Part shown: positions 8,086 to 16,597 of the stretch, piece after piece
Numbering within the stretch: the stretch's first letter is position 1
How the letters are laid out: each line of letters opens with the position of its first letter
NCBI GenBank assembly: GCA_902767775.1
Contig: CACXIP010000014.1
Span: 1 to 64,000 of the forward strand
Length of the DNA: 64,000 nucleotides
Reading direction: 5' to 3'
Source of the DNA: an uncultured Prevotellaceae bacterium
GTDB taxonomy: Bacteria > Bacteroidota > Bacteroidia > Bacteroidales > Bacteroidaceae
Notes under the pieces: model-generated
The model's input: only the letters and a program-made list of their open reading frames with translations
What the model was told of the DNA's origin: nothing
Database searches by the model: none
Made by a program: the position numbers and the translations under genes

Positions 8086-9624
8086 TTATTTCCACACGCT
8101 TTTGAGTTGGCGAACCTGCGCCTCGTAAGTACCACCCGATATCGAGAGGGTTTTGTAGATGGACTGCGGGAACACCAAGTTGGTCATTGACATACTGCCG
8201 TCGCTGGTAAGCAATTCCACCGATGACTGGTCGACAAAGAAGTCGAGAGTGACCTGAGACCCCACCGTATTCAGAGGAGCCTGCATGGATGGAATGGAGA
8301 AAGAACCAGAGAAACGTGTCTGTCCTGACTTAGCATTGCGGTAGACAATGGCAGTACGCGTGGAAGCATTGACATCCACCACGAATTGCTCACCCTGGCT
8401 GTTGCCCAGTGTGATGGTGCTGTTATGGTCGAGACTGACGGTGACGCGCAGCTGATAGGCATCGCTCACATCCAGTGTGGCGGCGGCAGGCTGCCATGCC
8501 CCTGCTATTTTGTCAATCTCACTCACGACAGCACTTGTGAGCAACGGCTTGCCGTCTCTTTCCACGAGTTTCAGTTCACGTGGCAATGTCATTGCCGAAC
8601 GCCAGGGATTGCAAGGCACGGCACCAGCATACTGCCAGTTGTTCATCCATCCGATGAGCAGACGTCGGTCGCCGGTATTGCTCCAGGTCACGCCAGCATA
8701 GTTGTCCATGCCATAATCCATCCAAAGCGGATAATTGAGGTCATCGGCCGTGAAATTGGTACCATCAAACTGTCCTACGAAATACATCGTACCCGAGCCC
8801 AAGATGGGTCCGCCAGGATTGACACTCACAATGAGCACCCATTTCTTCTGTCCGTTGTAGTCGAAAGAGATGAGGTCTGGGCATTCCCACTGCAAGCTTG
8901 GCCTGCCGGCAAGAGGGGTGAAGAAATTGCTAAGGAAAGACCAGTTTTTCAGGTCGGTGGAAGAATAGAAGTCAACTCCCATTTTCCATCCTTTGGCAAG
9001 AGCCATCACCCACTTTTTCGATTCCTCGTGCCAGAACACCTTGGGGTCGCGCAGATTGTCGTCATTGTTGGCAATGACAGGATTTTGGGCATAGCGGGTG
9101 AATGACTTTCCCCCATCAATGCTGTAGGCCACCGACTGTTGCTGCGCCCCACTTGCCGATGTATAAATTGCCACCATGGCGTTGGCGCCAAAGCCAGCAG
9201 TGTTGTTCTTATCAATGACAGCCGAGCCAGAGAAGACGTCGCCCAAGTCATCGCGTGTCAATGCCACGGCCTGCTCTGTCCAGTGCAGCATATCTGGAGA
9301 AGTGGCATGTCCCCATGACATGTTTCCCCAGTCGTTGCCCTGTGGGTTGTACTGATAGAAGAGATGGTAGGTGCCATCGGCATAAACCATGCCATTGGGG
9401 TCGTTCATCCAGTTGCGGTCGGGAGTGAAGTGAATCTGAGGACGGTATTGCTCATTGCGGCCACTGGAAGCAGGAGGCTGTGGATTGTCAACAGGTTCTT
9501 CCTTTGGGTCGTCAATAAGCGGATTGTAGTCGGGCTTATACTCGTCATCTTTAGAACATCCTGCAATGATAGCCGTCAGTACGACGGCTACCATTATAGG
9601 ATATATGAAAAACAACTTTTTCAT
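8086..9624 (-). CDS. Glycoside hydrolase family 32 lipoprotein (surface fructanase)
   Basis: A 512-residue lipoprotein starting MKKLFFIYPIM, with lipobox IIAGC and an acidic stretch after the Cys (SKDDEYKPDY) that in Bacteroidota often accompanies export to the cell surface. Catalytic motifs are WMNDPNGMVYADG, LRDPKVFW and WECPDLISF, all with intact acidic residues. It would cut long levan or inulin chains at the cell surface into oligosaccharides for SusC/SusD. The ATG at 9624 is preferred over the in-frame TTG six bases upstream. It follows the DUF4960 gene by 18 bases, so is part of the susC operon. Endo- or exo-action cannot be told from sequence alone. Confidence 0.92.
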   Translation of the reverse strand: MKKLFFIYPIMVAVVLTAIIAGCSKDDEYKPDYNPLIDDPKEEPVDNPQPPASSGRNEQYRPQIHFTPDRNWMNDPNGMVYADGTYHLFYQYNPQGNDWGNMSWGHATSPDMLHWTEQAVALTRDDLGDVFSGSAVIDKNNTAGFGANAMVAIYTSASGAQQQSVAYSIDGGKSFTRYAQNPVIANNDDNLRDPKVFWHEESKKWVMALAKGWKMGVDFYSSTDLKNWSFLSNFFTPLAGRPSLQWECPDLISFDYNGQKKWVLIVSVNPGGPILGSGTMYFVGQFDGTNFTADDLNYPLWMDYGMDNYAGVTWSNTGDRRLLIGWMNNWQYAGAVPCNPWRSAMTLPRELKLVERDGKPLLTSAVVSEIDKIAGAWQPAAATLDVSDAYQLRVTVSLDHNSTITLGNSQGEQFVVDVNASTRTAIVYRNAKSGQTRFSGSFSIPSMQAPLNTVGSQVTLDFFVDQSSVELLTSDGSMSMTNLVFPQSIYKTLSISGGTYEAQVRQLKSVWK

Positions 9625-9642
9625 AATCAACTTGGAAAAGTG

Positions 9643-11169
9643 TTATCTTGTCTTCAAATACTCCAAAGAATTTTTAGCAAGAATAAGAACGTTATTCTGG
9701 AAAATATTGTTCTTCGGACGGGCGCTCTTGTCGGGAGTGCCATCAGGATTCTTCATTGAGAACTCGCAGCCACCATTGCCGATGCAGAGGACGGTGCCCT
9801 TGTAGTCGGTATTGCCCTGCTGTGCCTCAAACACGTTGAACTGGCTGACCCAGTCGATCTGGGAATCCCATGTGCCGAGCGGATAGATGCCGAAAGTCTG
9901 GGTGAGTTGTGTATAGCAGCTTTCCTCCTGGTTGCCGATGCCGGTATACAATGACGGCAGGTTGAAGAAGAGGCAGTTGTGGTCCTCTGTCCATCCCGGT
10001 CCCTTGAAGGCGATGAGCTTGGTACGGTCGTTAGCCTCCACTTCAAGTCCCTTGTAGATGGGGTGTGAGGAATGGTCCTTGGAGAATCGTCCGCCGGGGT
10101 TGAGCTGTACGGCCATCTTCCATACATCGTTGTTGATGCCACCTTCTCCGGTGCCGATGACATGGTCGTTGGCTTTCATATCGTCGAGACTAAGACGTCC
10201 GAGATGTCCGATATAGGTAGTGGCATGGCTCCAGAGCAAGATGCTGCCACCATCTTTATACCATTGTCTGATAATCGGAGTAGCATTGGCCACCACCTCG
10301 GGAACATTCCACACAGCATCCTCACCGACACCCTCAAGGTCGCGCAACCAGAAGAGCACACGGAAAGGCTCCACGTCGCTTGCTTGTTTCACATCGCCGA
10401 AGTAGACATACTGAGCTGTGGGATAAGTGTCGTGCAGCCACAGCCATGCTGAAGCCTCGTCGTCGTCACCATCCTGGATGAGTTGCTCAGGTGTGGGATA
10501 GATGCTCAGGAAGCCGATAGCTGTCTTGCCGATGCGCAGTGAAGAACTGGTGGCAAGTGAAGTACCTTTATCATTAACTGCTACGAGGACAACCTCCCAG
10601 ATGTCTCCCGTCTGCACATCGCTGATGGTATAGCTTGTAGCAGAACCGGAGAGCGTCTCATTGATGGTGCGCTTGCCGTTGGTGGCAGTGAACTTGATGC
10701 TTGTGGCATCAGCAGCCCTATTCCACTCTACCAGAGCGTCATATCCACCGGTTTTGTCAAGCTGCCTCATCTGCAGTCCATTGATGCTGGTAGCACCCTC
10801 ACGCATGTAGCTTTTCACCACACCATTTGAGAAGTTGCTGCCATCAGTCAGTTTGAACACATATTCGAAAGGCACGTTGGTAGGCACATTGGTCTGCGTG
10901 TAGCTTGTGCCAGAGACAATATCGCTTGAGAAGAGCGTTCCATTCCGATAGGTAATCACCTGCATCTGTGCATTCTGTGAGGGCCAGGTCCAAGTGTAGT
11001 TGTCGCCATTGAGCGCTCCTGTGATTTGGCTGGCATCGGGGGCATTGAGTACCATAGCCTCACGCTCGAAGTCCTTATCCTGGCACGATGTCATCACCAT
11101 GCCCACTATGCAAAGACAAATAATCAATGTAGAATTGATCAGAGTCTGTCTGTTTATCTTTGTAGTCAT
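9643..11169 (-). CDS. DUF4960 surface glycan-binding lipoprotein of the fructan locus
   Basis: A 508-residue lipoprotein (lipobox MTSC at about residue 26-29). The middle contains two fibronectin-III-like segments. The C-terminal half, from about GKTAIGFLSIYPTPEQLI to the end, matches the DUF4960 type found in Bacteroides levan loci, with the conserved run GGSILLWSHATTYIGHLGRL. Its place between susD and the surface GH32 is where the SusE/F-like surface glycan-binding protein normally sits. It would capture fructan at the surface and has no catalytic motif. Gaps are 25 bases from SusD and 18 bases to GH32. Assignment is from family memory and context. Confidence 0.85.
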   Translation of the reverse strand: MTTKINRQTLINSTLIICLCIVGMVMTSCQDKDFEREAMVLNAPDASQITGALNGDNYTWTWPSQNAQMQVITYRNGTLFSSDIVSGTSYTQTNVPTNVPFEYVFKLTDGSNFSNGVVKSYMREGATSINGLQMRQLDKTGGYDALVEWNRAADATSIKFTATNGKRTINETLSGSATSYTISDVQTGDIWEVVLVAVNDKGTSLATSSSLRIGKTAIGFLSIYPTPEQLIQDGDDDEASAWLWLHDTYPTAQYVYFGDVKQASDVEPFRVLFWLRDLEGVGEDAVWNVPEVVANATPIIRQWYKDGGSILLWSHATTYIGHLGRLSLDDMKANDHVIGTGEGGINNDVWKMAVQLNPGGRFSKDHSSHPIYKGLEVEANDRTKLIAFKGPGWTEDHNCLFFNLPSLYTGIGNQEESCYTQLTQTFGIYPLGTWDSQIDWVSQFNVFEAQQGNTDYKGTVLCIGNGGCEFSMKNPDGTPDKSARPKNNIFQNNVLILAKNSLEYLKTR

Positions 11170-11194
11170 AATAATCGATGGTTAAAGTTTTATT

Positions 11195-12934
11195 CTAATA
11201 GCCTTTGTTCTGAGTATAGAGTCCAGGCACATAGAAGAGCTGGATGTAAGGAATGGGGAAGTACTCATTCTTGCCCGGTGTGAAGTGGGCTTCTTTGTAG
11301 TACTGTGCAAATGTCTGTCCGTCGTACTCGCTGTTCTGCTCTTTCTCGAAGAACTTGTTGAGGGTCTGCGAAGCAATACCCCAGCGGCGCAGGTCGAAAT
11401 AGCGTCCGTTCTCCATGGCCAATTCGAGGCGGCGCTCCCACTGCAAGCATTTGCGGGCCTGCTCCTTGGACTGGAAATAGCTGGCGGGATAGAGGGCGAT
11501 GTCGCACTGGTCGGCAGCATACTGAATATGCTTTGCCACCGAGTTCTTCGCACGTTGACGAACGTTGTTGATGATAGTGCGGGCCTCCTCAAGGGAACCG
11601 GTCTCGATGAGTGCCTCAGCACGCATGAGCATCACGTCGGTATAACGGAGCACATAGTCGTTCATGGCGAAAGCCTGCCAGGGATTGTCGAATGTCTCAC
11701 CTTTTGAACGCTGCGGCACTTCCTTCAGCGAAGCATAATATCCATATGTGCTGGGGTTGCGCGAGTTGTCCTTCGTCATGGTGTAGTCTACCTCATACTT
11801 GTAGGGGAAGGTAGGCATGCCTACAGTGTGGAAGAGACGGGGATCCCATTTCTGTGCTGTGGGGACACCATTGACAGGATAGGCGATTTCGTTGTTGTAA
11901 TCGTCGAACATTGGCAGACCATCCTTGGTCTTGAATGCATTGACAAGGTTCTGTGACGGTTTGTGGAAATCCCATCCGCACGACCACATACCCCAGCAGC
12001 CATTGAGCATGTTGCTCCAGTTGCCACGTCCGTAGAGCGTATTGTCATCCTGGTAGTCGGAGTGCTGCACGGCGAAGATGCTCTCTTTCGAGTTCTTGTA
12101 CTCGGGGAGGAAGATATCGCCGAAATCCTCCAGATAGCCATAATTTGACTGCTCCACCTCCTTGGTGTATTTCAGCACTTGCTGCATATACTCGTTGTTG
12201 ATGTGTGAGACACCGGTGTTTGCCTCATATCCATCGCCCCATGCCATGGTGAGATAGCACTTGGCCAAATAAGCAGCGGCAGCAATCTTGTTGGCCCTGC
12301 CACCCTCTGCCTGGGTTACCGGGAGAACGTCGTAAGCGGCTTTGAAATCTGCCACAATCTTGTCCATCAGTTCAGCATGTGTGAATGCGTTGTTGGGAGT
12401 CTGCTCCTCGGTATGGTTGCGATAGACCTCTTCGTCGACCCAAGGCACCTGGTTCCAGAGCTGCACGAGTTTGAAATAGAAATGTGCGCGGAGGAATCTT
12501 ACCTCACCCTCTCTGATGGCACGGGTGGCAGTTCCGAGTTTTTCGTCACCATATTCGCTGAGCGACACCAATGCGCGGTTGCAGCGGCTAATGGAGCAGT
12601 AGAGGTGATACCACATCTCGTCCATATGGTCGGGAGTGGAAGCAGTAAGCGTCGACCACACCTCAAATGAATGGTAGTTGGTATCGGTGGTACCCGACCC
12701 GCCTTTCAGCGCGTCGTCACTGGTGAGGTCGCCGTATGGCCACAAATTGAAGGGATAGGTATACCAGTCATCACCAAGTTTGGCGTATGCCGATGTCACC
12801 ATCTCATTGGGCTGGCTCATAGCAAGGTCCTCGCTGATGACTCCCTTAGGCTCGACGTCAATGAAATCGTCGCAAGAAGTCAGCGTACCGCAGAGCAGGA
12901 GTCCTGCACAGATTGCTCGATATATTGCTTTCAT
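11195..12934 (-). CDS. susD: SusD-family outer-membrane lipoprotein
   Basis: A 579-residue SusD homologue with lipobox LTSC (about residues 18-21) and the family's N-terminal DDFIDVEPKG. It carries the TPR-like middle (REGEVRFLRAHFYFKLVQLW) and the conserved C-terminal RRLELAMENGRYFDLRRWG and YFPIPYIQL. It acts as the surface lid on the SusC pore and binds fructan. It follows SusC by 23 bases on the same strand. The symbol denotes the family, not the starch system; specificity for fructan comes from the GH32 and DUF4960 neighbours. Confidence 0.93.
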   Translation of the reverse strand: MKAIYRAICAGLLLCGTLTSCDDFIDVEPKGVISEDLAMSQPNEMVTSAYAKLGDDWYTYPFNLWPYGDLTSDDALKGGSGTTDTNYHSFEVWSTLTASTPDHMDEMWYHLYCSISRCNRALVSLSEYGDEKLGTATRAIREGEVRFLRAHFYFKLVQLWNQVPWVDEEVYRNHTEEQTPNNAFTHAELMDKIVADFKAAYDVLPVTQAEGGRANKIAAAAYLAKCYLTMAWGDGYEANTGVSHINNEYMQQVLKYTKEVEQSNYGYLEDFGDIFLPEYKNSKESIFAVQHSDYQDDNTLYGRGNWSNMLNGCWGMWSCGWDFHKPSQNLVNAFKTKDGLPMFDDYNNEIAYPVNGVPTAQKWDPRLFHTVGMPTFPYKYEVDYTMTKDNSRNPSTYGYYASLKEVPQRSKGETFDNPWQAFAMNDYVLRYTDVMLMRAEALIETGSLEEARTIINNVRQRAKNSVAKHIQYAADQCDIALYPASYFQSKEQARKCLQWERRLELAMENGRYFDLRRWGIASQTLNKFFEKEQNSEYDGQTFAQYYKEAHFTPGKNEYFPIPYIQLFYVPGLYTQNKGY

Positions 12935-12957
12935 AATTGATTTCCTTTATATAGTGA

Positions 12958-15900
12958 TTAGAACGATGTTTGAATTCCGAATGAGAACGAGGTGCTGTTA
13001 GGATAAGCCCAGTTGGGGTTCTCGGGGTCAGAGCAGGTCAGGCTTCCACTCTTGATGGTGAGGAGGTTGTGACCTGAGAAATAGATGCGTGCGCTGGTCA
13101 TCTTGAGTTTCTCGATGATTGAGGTGGGGATGTTGTAGCCTATCTGCACCTGGCGCAGTTTCGCATAGGAACCGTTCTCCACGAAATAGCTGCTGGCTCT
13201 TCCCTCATTGCCGGTGTTGTTGGTGGTGAGTGCAGGAATGGTTGAGCTGGTGTTGGCGGTGGTCCAAGCGCCGAGCATACGGTTGCCTTTGTTGGAGCCA
13301 GCATCGGTGATGCTGTAGAAGTCGGTCTGGAATTTCTGGTTGTTGTAGACATCAACACCTGCCACACCTTGCCAGAACATCGAGAAATCAAAGTTCTTAT
13401 AGCTCAGGTCTGCATTGAGACCCCATGAGAAATCGGGCACAGGATTGAAAATCCAAGTCTGGTCGTGGTCATTGATGATTCCGTTTCCGTCGAGGTCGGC
13501 GTATTTCAGTCCGCCCACGCGTGCATTCTCCTGTCCGCTTCCCAACACTTCTTCGCGGTTCTGGAAGAGTCCGTCAACCACATATCCCACGATTGAGCCA
13601 TATGGTTTCTTGGCTTCCACGAGATTTTCCTTGGATGTATGTGCATAGGAGCCAGTGGTGGTCTCCGGCAGATAAGTCACCTTGTTGCGGAAGAAGTCGA
13701 GGTTGCCATTGATGTTGTATCGCAGTCCGTAGGAAGTGGTGTGGCGATATCCGAGGGCGAACTCCATACCCCAGTTCTGCAAACTTGGTCCATTGAGCCA
13801 AGAAGCACCACCCTCACCCATCGAACCGAGGTAGGCAGGATTGATAAGCATGTCTTTCACCTTCTTGACATAGGCATCGATGCTGCCATAGACCGAATTG
13901 CGGAAGAGGTTGTAGTCAACACCGAAGTTCCACTGTGTGGTGGTCTCCCATTTCAGGTCGTTGTTCTGAGCCTGAGTGGCACGATATCCTGAGGGGAAGA
14001 TGCCCGAACCAGCCAGTGCGAGGTCGTAAGCGGTAGACTCGTTGCGTCCGCCACCGTAAGTTGCTGCATAGAGTCCGTAGCGTGCGTAGTTGGAGATGGC
14101 CTGGTTACCTGTTGCACCCCATGAAGCACGAAGTTTCATGTCGCTGATCCACTCCTGGTTGAGATGCTGTGACACACGGTAACCGAGTGTGAAAGCGGGG
14201 AAGGTACCATAGCGGTTGTTCTGGCCGAAGCGTGAGGAACCGTCGCGACGTATGGTGAACGAAGCGAGCACCAAGTCTTTGAAGTTGTAGTTTGCCTTTC
14301 CGAAGAGAGAGACGAGGTTGTAGCCTTCCTCGATACCTCTGGCACGCTGTGTTCCTGTAGCGGCATTTGGCCACATATAGTTATAGTTCTCAATGGCGTA
14401 CATCTGGGCATAGCTTCCGAAGTCGTCGCGGGTCTGGCTGAAGAGCTCAAGACCAGCGAGCAGGTCGATGGTATGCTCAGGACCTATGTTGAAGTTGTAA
14501 GTGGCAGTGTTCGACCAAGTCCACTTCATGTCGTTGGCTTGTGAAACATCAGACGACGGTGTGCTGTTGTTCACCACATCGGAATGCCATGTATAGGTGA
14601 CGCTGTGAATGAAGCCTGCTTCGTAGTCGATACCGAAGCTTGAGCGAAGCACCAAGCCCTTGATTGGGGTGATGTTGACAAATGCATTACCGAAGATACG
14701 CCAAATCTTGAGACGGTTGTCGCGGTTGTGATAGAGTTCGCGCAGCGGGTTCTGTCGGTCGCTCATGCCACCCACAGGACCAGAGAAGGTTACGCCGTCT
14801 TCCTCGTAAACAGGAACTGTAGGAGACATCTTCAGTGCATTCTCCAACGGTCGGCAATCCACTTGATTGGAATAAGTGATGGTGAGGTTCTCACCTACGG
14901 TGATGAGTTTGTTGACATTGAAACTGGTGTTGACACGTCCTGAGAAGCTCTCAAAGTCAGTGTACTTGAGAATACCATTGTTTTTCTTGTATCCGAACGA
15001 TGCCAATGCCGAGTATTTATCTGTGGCGTTGGAGATAGACAGGTCGTAGTTCTGAGAGAAACCTGTGCGTGAAATCTCTTTGAGCCAGTCGGTATCGCTG
15101 AAACGCATGGTTTTCTTCGAGTTGATGTAACCGTCGTAGAGACCATTGACGGTATAGTCGACATACTGTCCGGTGGCAGGGTTGTATGCACGGATGGGGG
15201 TGCCAGCTGAGGCATTCAAGTTCAGACCGAAGTTGGCTGCATAGACCACGGGGTCAAGTCCGTCGTTCAATGCTGCCTGTGCCATAGAAGTGGCATAATC
15301 AGAAGTATTTGCCAACTTCATCATGGTCTGTGAGTTGTAGAACTGGGCGGTGAGGTTGGCAGAGAAGTCCACCTTCACCTTGTCGCCCTTCTTTCCCGAA
15401 CGGGTGGTGATGATAATCACACCATTTGCAGCACGCGAACCGTAAATAGAAGCGGAGGCAGCGTCCTTCAACACCTGCATCGACTCGATATCGTTCATAT
15501 TGAGCGTATTGAGGTTGGTGGTCGTAGGAACACCGTCGATGATGAAGAGCGGGTCCTGTGAGGTGTTGAACGAGCCAATACCACGGATACGCACCACACC
15601 TGCACCCACAGGTGAGCCATCGCTGGTGACGGTCATGCCCGGCACCTTTCCTTGCAAGGCACGCATGGGGTCGGTGTCAGACGATGTTTTCAGCTCATCG
15701 GTTTTCACCACAGCCACCGAACCAGTGAGGTCGGCCTTACGCTGTGTCTGGTAACCGGTCACCACGAGTTCAGCCAACTCGCTGGCATTCTCCTTGAGTT
15801 GGATTTGCATTCCTGTTGCTGCCGGCATCTCTACAGCGTCATAACCGATGTAGGTGATGACGATAGTTGCCCCGGCTGCCACTTTCAGGTTGAAATTTCC

Positions 15901-16137
15901 ATCGAGATCGGTCACCGTTCCGTTGGAGGTGCCTTTCTCCATCACAGTTGCACCGATAACTCCCTCGCCGGTCTCGTCGATGACCGTTCCGGAAGCCTCC
16001 GTTTGCGCGTACATTACTGTAGTCACAATGAGAAGCATCATGCTGAGAAGAGTCTTCTTGCCCCAGTTGCAAGCAACCGACACAAGCCCACCCCTTCTGC
16101 ATGGTGTGTTCTTAGTCGCAGTTTTCAGTTCTTTCAT
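12958..16137 (-). CDS. susC: SusC-family TonB-dependent outer-membrane transporter
   Basis: A 1059-residue TonB-dependent porin. It has a signal region (about 28-45), a carboxypeptidase-D-like N-terminal domain (SGTVIDETGEGVIGATV), a plug with PMRALQGKVPGMTV and GVVRIRGIGSF, and a 22-strand barrel ending in SFSFGIQTSF. It imports fructo-oligosaccharides with TonB energy. Upstream are a putative promoter and a structured leader between it and the regulator. Downstream susD, the DUF4960 gene and surface GH32 follow with gaps of 18-25 bases. Length and architecture are normal for SusC. Confidence 0.94.
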   Translation of the reverse strand: MKELKTATKNTPCRRGGLVSVACNWGKKTLLSMMLLIVTTVMYAQTEASGTVIDETGEGVIGATVMEKGTSNGTVTDLDGNFNLKVAAGATIVITYIGYDAVEMPAATGMQIQLKENASELAELVVTGYQTQRKADLTGSVAVVKTDELKTSSDTDPMRALQGKVPGMTVTSDGSPVGAGVVRIRGIGSFNTSQDPLFIIDGVPTTTNLNTLNMNDIESMQVLKDAASASIYGSRAANGVIIITTRSGKKGDKVKVDFSANLTAQFYNSQTMMKLANTSDYATSMAQAALNDGLDPVVYAANFGLNLNASAGTPIRAYNPATGQYVDYTVNGLYDGYINSKKTMRFSDTDWLKEISRTGFSQNYDLSISNATDKYSALASFGYKKNNGILKYTDFESFSGRVNTSFNVNKLITVGENLTITYSNQVDCRPLENALKMSPTVPVYEEDGVTFSGPVGGMSDRQNPLRELYHNRDNRLKIWRIFGNAFVNITPIKGLVLRSSFGIDYEAGFIHSVTYTWHSDVVNNSTPSSDVSQANDMKWTWSNTATYNFNIGPEHTIDLLAGLELFSQTRDDFGSYAQMYAIENYNYMWPNAATGTQRARGIEEGYNLVSLFGKANYNFKDLVLASFTIRRDGSSRFGQNNRYGTFPAFTLGYRVSQHLNQEWISDMKLRASWGATGNQAISNYARYGLYAATYGGGRNESTAYDLALAGSGIFPSGYRATQAQNNDLKWETTTQWNFGVDYNLFRNSVYGSIDAYVKKVKDMLINPAYLGSMGEGGASWLNGPSLQNWGMEFALGYRHTTSYGLRYNINGNLDFFRNKVTYLPETTTGSYAHTSKENLVEAKKPYGSIVGYVVDGLFQNREEVLGSGQENARVGGLKYADLDGNGIINDHDQTWIFNPVPDFSWGLNADLSYKNFDFSMFWQGVAGVDVYNNQKFQTDFYSITDAGSNKGNRMLGAWTTANTSSTIPALTTNNTGNEGRASSYFVENGSYAKLRQVQIGYNIPTSIIEKLKMTSARIYFSGHNLLTIKSGSLTCSDPENPNWAYPNSTSFSFGIQTSF

Positions 16138-16178
16138 TGTTTCAACGTTTTGATTAGTACTATGTGTTAGATTTACGG

Positions 16179-16274
16179 CAAAATTAATCGTTACAATAGG
16201 TTGTGTCTTTCAAATATCGTTCATTCACCTACAAATATGTTTCTATGCAACATTTTTGTGATATATCGAACGAT
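16179..16274 (-). promoter_or_regulatory. susC promoter with inverted-repeat box
   Basis: On the minus strand a perfect -7 TAATTTTG lies at 16186-16179, giving a leader of about 35 bases. Upstream is an inverted repeat, ATCGTTC at 16216-16222 and GAACGAT at 16268-16274. The first half, extended to ATCGTTCAT, recurs at 8053-8061 before the other fructan promoter. This is the likely binding region of the hybrid regulator. No convincing -33 element is present, as expected for an activated promoter. Confidence 0.5.
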
Positions 16275-16320
16275 TTTTTGCATCGACTCAATATGCTTCT
16301 GTCTACCTTTGCATATGCAA

Positions 16321-16554
16321 ACACAAAAGGTGTGGACGAGAGGTTTCACTTTCGAACCTGGTCTGCGACAACCAAAGAATAGATGAAACGTCAGTCCACA
16401 CCAATTTTATATGATGGTGGTAGTCCGAACTCCCTATTCTATTCCCAAGGTCGCAGTTTGGTTCGATAAGAGTCAGTTGTATGTTTTTTCCACGATGTCT
16501 TGCCTCATCAGAGGCTAATTTGAAACGGCAGCAGAACTACCATTTGCAAAGATA
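16321..16554 (-). ncRNA. Candidate structured leader or small RNA ending in a terminator, upstream of susC
   Basis: On the minus strand, TATCTTTG at 16554-16547 is a perfect -7 element, with TTTG at 16582-16579 though the spacing is long (24). About 220 bases on, a 9-bp perfect stem (GGTGTGGAC at 16402-16394 with GTCCACACC at 16337-16329), continued inside by GTTTCA/TGAAAC, is followed by TTTTGTGTTT, a terminator-like end. The 5' end (16542-16534) can pair over 9 positions with 16426-16418. Segment 16466-16449 can pair 7+7 bp with 16373-16352, which otherwise lies inside the terminator hairpin, so two exclusive folds exist. No reading frame of note is present. It could be an attenuator for susC or a free small RNA. 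Confidence 0.5.
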
Positions 16555-16597
16555 ATCTTTTTTTTTGATACCTGCTGACAAAAAATCGGAAAAAATG

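Noticed and set aside
16201-16386. 61-codon plus-strand frame upstream of susC
   Set aside because: It covers the susC control region and the terminator hairpin, has no family and no ribosome-binding context.
16329-16402. A 74-base segment with a long end-to-end stem and GGTTCGA inside, suggesting a tRNA
   Set aside because: The stem is 9 bp and continues as one extended hairpin; no D-arm, no proper anticodon loop and the GGTTCGA is not placed as a T-loop next to the acceptor stem.
16480-16520. CTGATGA on the minus strand, resembling a hammerhead ribozyme core
   Set aside because: No stem II followed by GAAA in the right place; the bases instead form a simple GCCTC/GAGGC hairpin.
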